A stretch of 64,000 nucleotides of DNA from Candidatus Tokpelaia hoelldoblerii. GTDB taxonomy: Bacteria > Pseudomonadota > Alphaproteobacteria > Rhizobiales > Rhizobiaceae. This document shows positions 49,851 through 58,595 of the stretch, piece after piece (positions within the stretch are counted from its first letter, which is position 1; every line of letters starts with the position of its first letter). The position numbers and the translations under genes are program-made. The notes under the pieces are model-generated. The model saw only the letters and a list, made by a program, of their open reading frames with translations. It ran no database searches and was not told where the DNA came from. The DNA lies in contig CP017315.1 in NCBI GenBank assembly GCA_002005325.1, forward strand, positions 1,550,001 through 1,614,000. Reading direction: 5' to 3'.

Positions 49851-52256
49851 TCAATAACCGTCTTCCTGTTCCGGCGCCAGTATCTCGCGTTTCCCGGCAT
49901 GATTGGGCGCGCTGATCAGCCCTTCTTCCTCCATGCGCTCGATAATGGTGGCGGCGCGGTTATAGCCGATACCAAGGCGGCGCTGAATATAGGACGTCGA
50001 GGCTTTGCGGTCGCGCAGGACAACCGCCACGGCCTGATCATATGGATCATCGGACACCGCCATGTTGCCCATCCTGCCACCGGTTGCGCCATCCTCATCC
50101 GTCTCTTCCATCACCGCGTCAAGATATTCCGGCACGCCCTGTTTTTTCAGATGGGCAACCACTTTTTCCACTTCATTGTCACCGACAAACGGCCCGTGCA
50201 CACGGGTGCAGCGCCCGCCGCCCATCATGAACAGCATATCGCCCTGTCCCAACAGTTGCTCTGCCCCCTGCTCGCCCAGAATGGTGCGGCTGTCGATCTT
50301 GGAGGTCACCTGAAACGAAATGCGGGTGGGAAAATTCGCCTTGATGGTGCCGGTGATGACATCAACAGACGGACGCTGTGTCGCCATGATCACATGAATG
50401 CCGGCCGCGCGCGCCATTTGCGCCAGCCGCTGCACGGCACCTTCAATATCCTTGCCCGCCACCATCATCAGATCGGCCATTTCATCAACAATAATGACGA
50501 TATAGGGCAGCGGCGTTAAATCAAGCGCTTCCTCATGATAAACCATCTCGCCGGTTTCCCGGTCAAAACCCGACTGCACGGTACACATGATGGTTTCATT
50601 ATTGGCCAGCGCTTCCTTGACGCGGGCATTGAAGCCATCAATATTGCGCACGCCGAGCTTTGCCATTTTGCGGTAGCGGTCTTCCATCTCGCGCACTGCC
50701 CATTTCAGCGCCGTGACGGCTTTTTTCGGGTCGGTCACCACGGGGGTGAGCAAATGCGGGATACCGTCATAAACAGAAAGTTCAAGCATTTTCGGGTCAA
50801 CCATGATCAGGCGGCACTCTTGCGGTGTCATCCGGTAAAGCAATGACAGGATCATGGTGTTGATGGCAACGGATTTACCCGAACCGGTGGTGCCCGCCAC
50901 CAGCACGTGCGGCATACGGGAGAGATCGGCGACAACCGGCTCGCCGCCGATGGTTTTGCCCAGCGCCAGCCCCAGTTTTGCCGTGCTGGTGCGAAATATC
51001 TTGTTTTCCAGCATCTCACGCAGATAAACCGTTTCACGCGCCGGATTGGGCAGTTCAATACCAATGGCATTGCGCCCGGGCACAACGGCACTACGCGCCG
51101 GCACCGCCGACGTGGAACGGGCAATATCATCGGACAGGCCGATCACGCGTGAGGATTTGACCCCCGGCGCCGGTTCCAGTTCATAAAGCGTCACCACCGG
51201 CCCGGGATTGACACTGTCAATCTGCCCTTTAACACCAAAATCATCAAGAACATGTGTGAGCAATTGCGCATTCTCATCAAGCGCTTCCCGTGACAGGGCG
51301 CTCGAGCGCGGGGCGCGTTTGCCTTCACTCAGATAACCAAGCCGCGGCAGTTCAAAACCGTGGCGCCGCTGTGATGCCACGCTGCGCCTTGCACCCCTTG
51401 TCGACACTTCATCTGCTGCGGCCTCCTGTCGCACACCGGTAAAATCCGGCTCAATGCGCTGCAATCCCCCCTGATCTTCCACATTCACGCCATGGCGCGG
51501 CAGCAAACGGCGCAACATCCGGCCACACCAGATTCCCGCATGGGCCAGCCGGCCGGCAAGCACGGTCATCACCCCGATTTTTTCGTTTTCGTCTTCTTCA
51601 TCATGCACCATGGAAGCACGCCCCGCCGGCTGCGGCAGCCTGCTGCGCCGCCGGGTGGCCTTTTTCCCACTCCTGCCAAGCACCCCGCCGGCATACGCCG
51701 CCATAATCAGCCCGAACAGGGCCAGCACAGGCGCTACCAGCGCAGAAATAAGGTAAGGCGGTAAAAGTCTTAAAACATGCGTGAAAAGCCCCGCCATTTT
51801 ATCGCCGGCAACACCGCCCAGCCCGATTGTCGGCAGCGGCCAGCTATAGGGCAGCGGCACCAGCGCCAAGGCCGTACTGAAAATGCACAGGCTGAACAAC
51901 CAGAAAACAACCCGGCGGAAAAACTGCGGAATATCACGCCCGAGCAGCAGCAGAACACCCCAGAAAAACGGCGGCAGCAGCACCGCAACACTGGCAAGGC
52001 CGAAAAACTGTATGGCGATATCGGCATAAGCCGCCCCCCAGAAACCAAGACGGTTGATGACAGGGTTATCATTGGCATAGCTGAATGACGGATCGGCAAT
52101 ATTCCAGGTGGCAAGCGACACACCGGCAAGCCCTACCAGCCCCAACAGACCGATACCGACAAAACTGCCGATTTGCCGGGAAAACATTTCCACAATCCCA
52201 GTGGTTTCATCTATCTCTCCATGGGGGAGATCATAAGCCGGGCGTCCCTTTTGCAT
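49851..52256 (-). CDS. ftsK: DNA translocase FtsK
   Basis: This roughly 801-residue protein anchors in the division septum and pumps DNA toward dif for chromosome resolution. It has four N-terminal membrane helices (30-210), a linker of about 180 residues, and the RecA-like motor with Walker A GTTGSGKSVAINTM, Walker B VIIVDEMADLMM and a C-terminal winged gamma domain (TSYIQRRLGIGYNRAATIIE) that reads KOPS. The ATG at 52256 is used; an in-frame TTG lies four codons upstream. A CtrA-type box lies 64-83 bp before the start. Confidence 0.95.
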   Translation of the reverse strand: MQKGRPAYDLPHGEIDETTGIVEMFSRQIGSFVGIGLLGLVGLAGVSLATWNIADPSFSYANDNPVINRLGFWGAAYADIAIQFFGLASVAVLLPPFFWGVLLLLGRDIPQFFRRVVFWLFSLCIFSTALALVPLPYSWPLPTIGLGGVAGDKMAGLFTHVLRLLPPYLISALVAPVLALFGLIMAAYAGGVLGRSGKKATRRRSRLPQPAGRASMVHDEEDENEKIGVMTVLAGRLAHAGIWCGRMLRRLLPRHGVNVEDQGGLQRIEPDFTGVRQEAAADEVSTRGARRSVASQRRHGFELPRLGYLSEGKRAPRSSALSREALDENAQLLTHVLDDFGVKGQIDSVNPGPVVTLYELEPAPGVKSSRVIGLSDDIARSTSAVPARSAVVPGRNAIGIELPNPARETVYLREMLENKIFRTSTAKLGLALGKTIGGEPVVADLSRMPHVLVAGTTGSGKSVAINTMILSLLYRMTPQECRLIMVDPKMLELSVYDGIPHLLTPVVTDPKKAVTALKWAVREMEDRYRKMAKLGVRNIDGFNARVKEALANNETIMCTVQSGFDRETGEMVYHEEALDLTPLPYIVIIVDEMADLMMVAGKDIEGAVQRLAQMARAAGIHVIMATQRPSVDVITGTIKANFPTRISFQVTSKIDSRTILGEQGAEQLLGQGDMLFMMGGGRCTRVHGPFVGDNEVEKVVAHLKKQGVPEYLDAVMEETDEDGATGGRMGNMAVSDDPYDQAVAVVLRDRKASTSYIQRRLGIGYNRAATIIERMEEEGLISAPNHAGKREILAPEQEDGY

Positions 52257-52319
52257 GGGTTTTCTCAAATAACCTTAGGTTGAAAACAGAATCTTGTTGC
52301 CCCTATGGTAACAGGCAAA

Positions 52320-52339
52320 GGGTTAATGGCATATTAACC
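52320..52339. promoter_or_regulatory. CtrA-type box between ftsK and the UbiH-like gene
   Basis: TTAA (52323-52326), N7, TTAAC (52334-52338) is the full CtrA consensus, embedded in an inverted repeat GGTTAAT/ATTAACC. It is 64-83 bp upstream of ftsK, a cell-division gene, so cell-cycle control of ftsK is likely. It lies within a 338-bp gap that holds no gene. Confidence 0.65.
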
Positions 52340-52503
52340 ATCCTTTCAACCGTGTTGCGGCTGAACAAATTCGTGCAAAATGGCAGGCATTTTCACTTTT
52401 CCCCCGCTTGCCACCCGGAATGAAATAATGCTAAAAACAGCCGGATATGTATCAAGATATACGAACAACAGGAGTACTTCCCTGACCTTCCCGCTTGTTT
52501 GTC

Positions 52504-52533
52504 TTGCATCGGACTATGATTGCTTCGTACTAT
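52504..52533 (+). promoter_or_regulatory. Possible promoter of the UbiH-like gene
   Basis: TTGCAT (52504-52509) and TACTAT (52528-52533), 18 bp apart, lie about 60 bp upstream of the start codon. The match is moderate. Confidence 0.35.
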
Positions 52534-52594
52534 TAGCAAGACCGGGTCTGGAATGAAAGCATAACGCCCTTGAAATTAAAGATGGAGTGGTACA

Positions 52595-53827
52595 ATGGCC
52601 GACAGGACAGAAAATCATAGCGACATTGTCATCGCCGGTGGAGCCTATGTGGGTTTAAGCCTGGCTGTCGCCATCAAATCCGCCACGCCGCAACTTGGCG
52701 TCACAGTGATTGATGCCGGTAAAAAAGGCGCCTGGAAAAATGACCCGCGGGCTTCAGCCATTGCCGCCGCCGCCATTCGTATGCTGAATAAACTTGATTG
52801 CTGGCAGGGTGTCCTGCCCGACAGCGAGCCGATCCGCGAAATGATCATTACAGATTCACGCAAATCCGACCCTGTGCGTCCGGTCTTTCTGACCTTTACC
52901 GGTGATGTCCGCCCGGGCGAACCTTTTGCTTATATGGTGGAAAACCGTCATCTTAACGCACGCCTGCATACACGCGCGGCAGAACTCGGCGTCACTGTAC
53001 TTGAAGAAACACGGGTTGAGGATTTCAGCGAACAAGCCGGTTATATGCGTATTACACTGAACAATGGCGACATTTATAACACATCCTTGCTGGTGGGCGC
53101 TGATGGTGTCCGCTCGCAAACCCGCGATATTGCCGGTATAAAAACCATGTACTGGCCTTATAACCAGATGGGCATTGTCTGCACAGTCCATCACGAGCGC
53201 CCCCATAATGGTCAGGCGATCGAGCATTTTCTGCCCGCTGGCCCTTTTGCTATTCTACCGCTCAAGGGCAACCGCTCCCTGCTGGTATGGAATGAGGATG
53301 AAGGGGAAACAGCGCGCTTGATGGCTGCCGATGATATAGTATTTGAAGCCGAGATTGAACAGCGTTTTGGCCTGCATCTGGGTGCCTTGCGGCTGGCAGG
53401 CCCGCGCGGAGCCTATCCTTTCGGGCTGCGGCTGGCGCGTGATTTTGTCCGTCCGCGCTTTGCTCTTGCCGGTGACGCGGCGCATGGCATTCACCCCATT
53501 TCCGGCCAGGGGCTGAACCTTGGCTTCCGCGATGCAGCGGCTTTGGCGCAGGTGGTGGTGGAAGCCGCCCGCCTGGGGCTTGATATCGGTGCACTGAATG
53601 TGCTTGAACATTATCAGCGCTGGCGGCGATTTGAAACAGTACGCATGGGGGTGACAACGGATATTCTCAACCGGATGTTTTCCAACGACATTCCGCTACT
53701 GCGCACCGTACGCGATATCGGCCTCGGGCTGGTTGATCGTATGCCACGTCTGAAAGACTATTTCATTCAGGAAGCAGCGGGTTTGAGCAAACAGCCCCCA
53801 CGTCTTTTATTGGGTGAAGCAATCTGA
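52595..53827 (+). CDS. UbiH/COQ6-family FAD-dependent ubiquinone biosynthesis hydroxylase
   Basis: This 410-residue flavoprotein monooxygenase should hydroxylate the ubiquinone precursor ring. It shows the N-terminal dinucleotide fold in slightly unusual form (IVIAGGAYVGLSLAVAI, with AYV in place of the common GPA), the VGADGVRSQTRDIAGI motif and the second FAD motif LAGDAAHGIHPISGQGLNLG. Which ring carbon it hydroxylates cannot be read from sequence, so no specific Ubi letter is given. It is divergent from ftsK across the CtrA box and precedes two regulator genes. Confidence 0.87.
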   Translation: MADRTENHSDIVIAGGAYVGLSLAVAIKSATPQLGVTVIDAGKKGAWKNDPRASAIAAAAIRMLNKLDCWQGVLPDSEPIREMIITDSRKSDPVRPVFLTFTGDVRPGEPFAYMVENRHLNARLHTRAAELGVTVLEETRVEDFSEQAGYMRITLNNGDIYNTSLLVGADGVRSQTRDIAGIKTMYWPYNQMGIVCTVHHERPHNGQAIEHFLPAGPFAILPLKGNRSLLVWNEDEGETARLMAADDIVFEAEIEQRFGLHLGALRLAGPRGAYPFGLRLARDFVRPRFALAGDAAHGIHPISGQGLNLGFRDAAALAQVVVEAARLGLDIGALNVLEHYQRWRRFETVRMGVTTDILNRMFSNDIPLLRTVRDIGLGLVDRMPRLKDYFIQEAAGLSKQPPRLLLGEAI

Positions 53828-53868
53828 TAATAATATAAAACCTTAAACACAACCAATAGGCGAACCTT

Positions 53869-54519
53869 ATGACACTTGGTGAAAGAATCAGAAAAGCCCG
53901 TGAACAGGCAGGCATGACGCAGGATCAGTTTTCATTGCTGGTCGGCGTGACGAAGGGCGCAATTTCCCAGTGGGAATCGGACAAAACCGCACCGCGTTAT
54001 AAAGTTCTGCCTGCCATTGCATCTGCTACCAACACTTCCGTTTCATGGCTTCTGGGTGATGCACCGGACGGTTTCAGAGAACAGAGCGAGACGGATTTTA
54101 CCTCCGCAGAAGGACAGACAGACGCAGTCAAAGCCATTCCGGTTTATGCGCAGAACGAAGCGTTGCCGGATGATTTCTTTATCCGCAACAACGGGACATA
54201 TAAAATCCCCTGCCCGCGCCAGCTTGTGTCTGTGCCCGGGGTTTATGCCGTGCGGGTTGTCGGCATGGCCATGTCACCGCGCTACGAAAATAATGAAACC
54301 GTTATTATTGATCCGCAACATTCTTTAGAAATGAATGATTATGTTGCCGCCGCTATTCGTCATGCTCATGGACAAGCACAGATTATCCTTGGCCGGCTGG
54401 TTCGCAATGATAAGGCCGGGCTGATTTTAAAACAGCTTAATCCCAATGTGACATTGCATTTTCCTGACAGGGATGTTGTCGCCATCGGCTTTATTGCCAT
54501 ATCCAGCGTGATTTTCTAA
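53869..54519 (+). CDS. XRE-S24 (CI/LexA-like) repressor lacking the catalytic serine
   Basis: This 216-residue protein has an N-terminal Cro/C1 helix-turn-helix (4-62; GMTQDQFSLLVGVTKGAISQ) and a C-terminal S24 peptidase-like domain (about 90-210). In self-cleaving repressors the motif is G-D/N-S-M-x-P; here it is GMAMSP (132-137), so the serine is Ala134, and the expected lysine position near ILGRLVRN is also not evident. It is probably a non-cleavable, dimerising repressor. Such regulators occur in prophage and stress systems; no phage genes are nearby. Confidence 0.83.
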   Translation: MTLGERIRKAREQAGMTQDQFSLLVGVTKGAISQWESDKTAPRYKVLPAIASATNTSVSWLLGDAPDGFREQSETDFTSAEGQTDAVKAIPVYAQNEALPDDFFIRNNGTYKIPCPRQLVSVPGVYAVRVVGMAMSPRYENNETVIIDPQHSLEMNDYVAAAIRHAHGQAQIILGRLVRNDKAGLILKQLNPNVTLHFPDRDVVAIGFIAISSVIF

Positions 54520-54725
54520 GCCCGTTCACGGTCGTAACGTTTATAATCAGTATGTCGGGATATCCGGTTATTCCACGGGTTGCTTCGGGCAATCTGGCCG
54601 GAGCATATGCATTTTCTATAATCTGCCGGATCAAAGTACCGATGATTTCCAGTGGGCGGATTGTTCGTCTGCTGACATTCACGAATCTGGTGATTCGTTG
54701 ACCCTTTCTATAAAATCAACAAAAC

Positions 54726-54852
54726 TATACAAAATTCAACTCCGCGATAAAACGGCCAATATATTGATTTATCACGGCAAATTATTTACTGCAGCTATTA
54801 AAATACAGTAAAAATAAATATATTATTGCTTTATATATACAAAAACTATACA
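54726..54852. repeat. TATACA repeats in the AT-rich gap before the second XRE gene
   Basis: TATACA occurs at 54726-54731, 54836-54841 and 54847-54852, the last two in an 11-bp period just before the XRE gene at 54907. They may be regulator sites. The 387-bp gap 54520-54906 also holds a small ACGAATC/GATTCGT hairpin (about 54682-54699) that may end the preceding gene. No coding region is supported here. Confidence 0.35.
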
Positions 54853-54906
54853 TTCCCGTTCAAGGAGTGATTTACGAAAATCGCCCGGGAACGAGAGGAA
54901 AAAACA

Positions 54907-55257
54907 ATGCCGGTTAAAAAATGCAGACAAAACACAAACCGTATCAAAACCTTGTCGGTTGAACAGCGTATCGGCCAGATGTTACGGGAAATCCGCCTGC
55001 AAAAGGAGATGACGCTGGAAGAGCTGGCAACAGCAGCCGGCACCTCACATCAGCAGATTTACAAGATTGAACGCGGCATCAACCGGCTCAGCCTGTCACG
55101 GTTTTATACACTGATGGTTTATCTGGACATTGCCCCGGAGGTTTTTCTGCATCAGGTCTTCAGCCAGGATACAGCCCTGTCTGACGGAGGAAAAACAAAA
55201 CAGCAATTGCCTGATGACAAGCAACAACCACAGGCAACCGATAAACGCAAACCATAA
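54907..55257 (+). CDS. XRE-family transcriptional regulator
   Basis: This 116-residue protein has a Cro/C1 helix-turn-helix (about 18-78: QRIGQMLREIRLQKEMTLEE, LATAAGTSHQQIYKIERGIN) similar in type to the regulator upstream of metK, and a short hydrophilic Gln/Lys-rich tail. GAGAGGAAAA precedes the ATG. Its targets are unknown; the TATACA repeats before it suggest autoregulation. It lies between the S24-type repressor and tRNA-Thr. Confidence 0.82.
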   Translation: MPVKKCRQNTNRIKTLSVEQRIGQMLREIRLQKEMTLEELATAAGTSHQQIYKIERGINRLSLSRFYTLMVYLDIAPEVFLHQVFSQDTALSDGGKTKQQLPDDKQQPQATDKRKP

Positions 55258-55408
55258 TAGTGATATGCAGAGGCCGGGAGAATGCACGCTCAATAAAGCA
55301 CTGATCATTCCGTCATAGCCATTTGAAAAATGATTATAGATACCACATTTTCTTTTTCATCCAATGGATGAAAAAACCTGTATAACATATTTGTTTGTCA
55401 GGGGTATC

Positions 55409-55483
<75 letters not shown>

Positions 55484-55653
55484 TGTTTTCAAATCAGCTG
55501 CGCGGTTTCTGCCATATTGTGACCATTTACGCAAGAAGCAAACGCACTTTAAAAAAACAAAAATGTGTTTTTTTGGCATTTTTATGCAAAACGGGCTTGG
55601 CCTTGCCACAATCAGAGGTTAAATCAGCAGCAACTGACAAGGCAGAGACCATT

Positions 55654-55815
55654 ATGGCGGATGAACAAAAACAGCAAAACCGCAAAAAGCGGTTGACACA
55701 ACAATTGCGCACCAATCTTTTGCGGCGCAAACATCAGGCGCGCGAACGCCGCACACTGGAAGACCATGTCACCGGACAAATGACAGAAAATGACACGGGA
55801 AATGAACAGTCCTGA
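55654..55815 (+). CDS. Small basic protein conserved upstream of murA
   Basis: This 53-residue hydrophilic protein begins MADEQKQQNRKKRLTQQL and has a run of Arg/Lys in its middle (NLLRRKHQARERRT). Small basic proteins of this kind stand next to murA in other Rhizobiales, so the frame is likely real, although no function is known. The reading frame stays open upstream through the tRNA-Thr region, which must be non-coding; ATG 55654 is the first start that gives the conserved part. Confidence 0.6.
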   Translation: MADEQKQQNRKKRLTQQLRTNLLRRKHQARERRTLEDHVTGQMTENDTGNEQS

Positions 55816-55844
55816 CCTGTGCGGGCTTTCATTGCTGAAAAATG

Positions 55845-55906
55845 ACGGCTTTTTTACAAAAAACGGAAGCTTTTTATAAAAATACGGACAATCTTTATAA
55901 AACCAC
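55845..55906. repeat. Imperfect tandem repeats with TTTTTATAAAAA cores upstream of murA
   Basis: Three units start with ACGG at 55845, 55863 and 55884 (spacing 18 and 21 bp), each followed by a T-run/A-run palindrome (TTTTTTACAAAAAA, TTTTTATAAAAA, CTTTATAAAA). The array lies 150-210 bp upstream of murA in a 241-bp gap without other genes. It may be a bent-DNA or regulator-binding array, or a weak bidirectional terminator series. Confidence 0.45.
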
Positions 55907-56056
55907 GCAACAAACCTGGCATGGTGAGGATTTCTTTAATAAATCGGCTTAAAGAATAAAGAATATTGAATGCGAGAGCAGCCTGCCTTTATACCGCTAC
56001 AGTATCGGGGCAGGAATGCGATTTTACGACAGGGCAGAAGTCAGAAAGGCAGCTTA

Positions 56057-57346
56057 ATGGATCGGATCAAAATTATCGGCGGGGAGCAACTGAACGGCAT
56101 TATCCCCATATCAGGGGCAAAAAATGCTGCCTTGCCGCTTATGATCGCCTCACTGCTGACAGATGATGTGCTCACACTGGAAGATGTGCCACATCTTGCT
56201 GATGTTGAACAATTGATTCGTATTCTTGGCAATCACGGCGTGGATTACTCCGTGAATGGCCGCCGTGAACATCAGGACGGCGTTTATTCGCGCACCGTGC
56301 ATTTCACCGCCCGCAATATTGTCACCACCACTGCCCCCTACGATCTTGTCGCCAAAATGCGCGCCAGTTTCTGGGTGATCGGCCCGCTGCTGGCGCGAGA
56401 GGGTGAAGCCACCGTCTCCCTGCCCGGCGGCTGCGCTATCGGCACAAGGCCGGTGGATTTTATTCTTGACGGCTTACGCGCCCTCGGCGCTGACATCACA
56501 ATTGATAATGGCTATGTCCATGCCCGCGCGCCCAAGGGGCTAAAGGGGGCGGAATATCATTTCCCGAAAGTGACGGTCGGCGGCACCCATGTGATGTTGA
56601 TGGCAGCCAGCCTCGCCAAAGGCGAAACCGTGCTGCGCAATGCCGCCTGCGAGCCGGAAGTGGTCAACCTTGCTGAGTGTCTTAACGATATGGGCGCACA
56701 GATTACCGGTGCAGGCACGCCGGAAATCCGCATCAAGGGCGCAAAAAGCCTTTCCGGTGCGCGGGTGCGCGTGATCCCTGACCGGATTGAAACCGGAACC
56801 TACGCCATGGCCGTGGCGATGACCGGCGGGGATGTGTTGCTGAAAGGCGCCGACCCCAGGCAGCTTGAGGTTGTTCTGCAGACGCTGCGGCAAACCGGCA
56901 CACAGATTGAGGAAGAAGCAGAAGGAATCCGTATCCGCCGCAACAGCAATGCAATCACACCGGTTGATATCTCCACCGAACCTTTCCCTGGCTTTCCCAC
57001 GGATTTGCAGGCACAGTTTATGGGATTGATGACACGGGCAAACGGCACGGCGAAAATCACTGAAACTGTATTTGAAAACCGTTTCATGCACGTGCAGGAA
57101 CTGGCGCGTCTCGGAGCGCGGATTTCGCTTTCCGGCCAGACAGCGACAATCGAGGGTGTGGAACGCCTCAAAGGGGCTCAGGTCATGGCGACAGACCTGC
57201 GGGCTTCCGTGGCACTGGTCATCGCCGGCCTTGCAGCGGAAGGCGAAACCACTGTCAATCGCGTTTACCATCTTGACCGCGGCTTTGAGCGGCTGGAAGA
57301 AAAACTTTCCGCCTGCGGGGCGAATATTGAACGTATCAGCGGTTAA
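56057..57346 (+). CDS. murA: UDP-N-acetylglucosamine 1-carboxyvinyltransferase
   Basis: This 429-residue enzyme transfers enolpyruvate to UDP-GlcNAc, the first committed step of peptidoglycan synthesis. The catalytic Cys126 lies in LPGGCAIGTRPVD, so fosfomycin sensitivity is expected in principle. It opens with KIIGGEQLNGIIPISGAKNA, and both EPSP-synthase-like halves are complete. ATG 56057 after AAGGCAGC is used; an in-frame extension to 55970 is unconserved. A terminator follows the stop. Confidence 0.96.
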   Translation: MDRIKIIGGEQLNGIIPISGAKNAALPLMIASLLTDDVLTLEDVPHLADVEQLIRILGNHGVDYSVNGRREHQDGVYSRTVHFTARNIVTTTAPYDLVAKMRASFWVIGPLLAREGEATVSLPGGCAIGTRPVDFILDGLRALGADITIDNGYVHARAPKGLKGAEYHFPKVTVGGTHVMLMAASLAKGETVLRNAACEPEVVNLAECLNDMGAQITGAGTPEIRIKGAKSLSGARVRVIPDRIETGTYAMAVAMTGGDVLLKGADPRQLEVVLQTLRQTGTQIEEEAEGIRIRRNSNAITPVDISTEPFPGFPTDLQAQFMGLMTRANGTAKITETVFENRFMHVQELARLGARISLSGQTATIEGVERLKGAQVMATDLRASVALVIAGLAAEGETTVNRVYHLDRGFERLEEKLSACGANIERISG

Positions 57347-57363
57347 AACGCGCCGGTTTTGAT

Positions 57364-57387
57364 TTCCCTGATGCAGAGGGAATTTTT
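57364..57387 (+). terminator. Terminator of murA
   Basis: TTCCCT (57364-57369) and AGGGAA (57377-57382) flank a 7-nt loop and are followed by five T, 18 bp after murA. The stem is short, so efficiency may be partial. Confidence 0.6.
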
Positions 57388-57466
57388 ATCAGCCGGGTAG
57401 AGGCGGAAAGGCCGGATGCATACGTGAAATCTGTCAGCATCCGGTTAACAGGGAGAGAAGCAGGCA

Positions 57467-57949
57467 ATGGAGGACGCCAGCGAAAATACACGGCTGGTTG
57501 CGGTTGAGCTTGATGAAAGCATTGGCCGCTCGACACCGGAAATCGAACATGAACGCGCTGTGGCGGTGTTTGACCTGATTGAGGAAAACAGCTTTCTTCC
57601 GGTCGGTGATACGGGGCACGGCCCCTACCGGCTGAAACTGTCACTTGCCGACAAGCGCCTTGTCATGGATATTTCGCGTACAGACGGCATCTGGGTAACA
57701 ACACATATTTTATCGCTTACGCCGTTCCGCCGCATCGTTAAAGATTATTTCATGGTGTGTGATACCTATTATGACGCCATCCGCTCGGCAAGCACCAACA
57801 GGATCGAAGCCATCGATATGGGACGGCGCAGCCTGCACAATGAAGGCTCGCAAACGCTGATTGACCGGCTGGGCGGCAAAATTGACATTGATTTTCGCAC
57901 CGCGCGCCGTCTGTTCACACTCTTGTGCGTTCTGCATCGGCGAGGATAA
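57467..57949 (+). CDS. UPF0262 family protein
   Basis: This 160-residue cytoplasmic protein matches UPF0262, an alphaproteobacterial family of unknown function. It has RLVAVELDESIGRSTPEIEH, the LVMDISRTDGIWVTTHILSL block and CDTYYDAIRSASTNRIEAI. GGGAGAGAAG precedes the ATG. Three bases separate it from the phosphatase gene, so they form an operon with infA possibly following. In related genomes DUF2948 and hisD genes stand between murA and this gene; both are missing here. Confidence 0.88.
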   Translation: MEDASENTRLVAVELDESIGRSTPEIEHERAVAVFDLIEENSFLPVGDTGHGPYRLKLSLADKRLVMDISRTDGIWVTTHILSLTPFRRIVKDYFMVCDTYYDAIRSASTNRIEAIDMGRRSLHNEGSQTLIDRLGGKIDIDFRTARRLFTLLCVLHRRG

Positions 57950-57952
57950 GTC

Positions 57953-58402
57953 ATGACACAAATGCCATTCCACTCTGACCGGCCATCGTCGGTTTTATTC
58001 GTCTGCGGACTGAACGCCATTCGCTCACCGATTGCCGAAGCGCTGACGCAGAAATTCTTCCCTGATATTTACGTAGCCTCCGCCGGTATATTCAAAGGTG
58101 AAGCCGACTCCTTTGCCGCCGCCATCATCGCGGAGGAAACCATGGCCCAGGCCAACTACAACCCGCGCGGGCTGGAGGATCTGACAGACGGTTTCTTTGA
58201 CCTTGTCATCACCTTAAGCCCGCAGGTGCATGAAGCGGTCATGACACAAATGCGCGATGTTTCCGTTACCGTGGAATACTGGCCTGTCAGCGATCCGTCA
58301 CAAACGCAGGGCGCACGCGAGCAGATACTCGATGCCTACCGCATTGTGCGCGAAGACCTGAAAAACCGGATTCTGGCGCGCTTTGCCCGTCATGCCCCAT
58401 AA
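57953..58402 (+). CDS. Low-molecular-weight protein tyrosine phosphatase family protein
   Basis: This 149-residue protein has the P-loop C-x5-R-S motif VCGLNAIRSPIAE (Cys18, Arg24) and a VSDPSQ loop supplying the probable general acid Asp. The family includes LMW phosphotyrosine phosphatases and arsenate reductases; the lack of extra redox cysteines argues for phosphatase rather than arsenate reductase. It follows the UPF0262 gene with 3 bp between, as in other Rhizobiales. Natural substrate is unknown. Confidence 0.83.
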   Translation: MTQMPFHSDRPSSVLFVCGLNAIRSPIAEALTQKFFPDIYVASAGIFKGEADSFAAAIIAEETMAQANYNPRGLEDLTDGFFDLVITLSPQVHEAVMTQMRDVSVTVEYWPVSDPSQTQGAREQILDAYRIVREDLKNRILARFARHAP

Positions 58403-58595
58403 AAGATTGAAACAGCCGGTTTTTGCTTTATCTTTTGCTGCAACAGACCTGTTTTTATGATAAAAATTGCGCTTAAGTGTGTTTTCGGCGTGTAAAAGGC
58501 AATCTCGTTATTCACAAACCGTCAATAATCATATAGTCTTGCTGGCAGGTGGCGTTCCGGTGCCGCTGCAATATTTTACTTTAGACAGGATATCC

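Noticed and set aside
55845..55906. The three-unit repeat as a CRISPR array
   Set aside because: Units are imperfect, only three, without spacers of constant length, and no cas gene is near.
57347..57466. A degraded hisD or DUF2948 between murA and UPF0262
   Set aside because: Reading all frames gave no stretch resembling either protein, so the region looks like a clean absence rather than a decaying copy.
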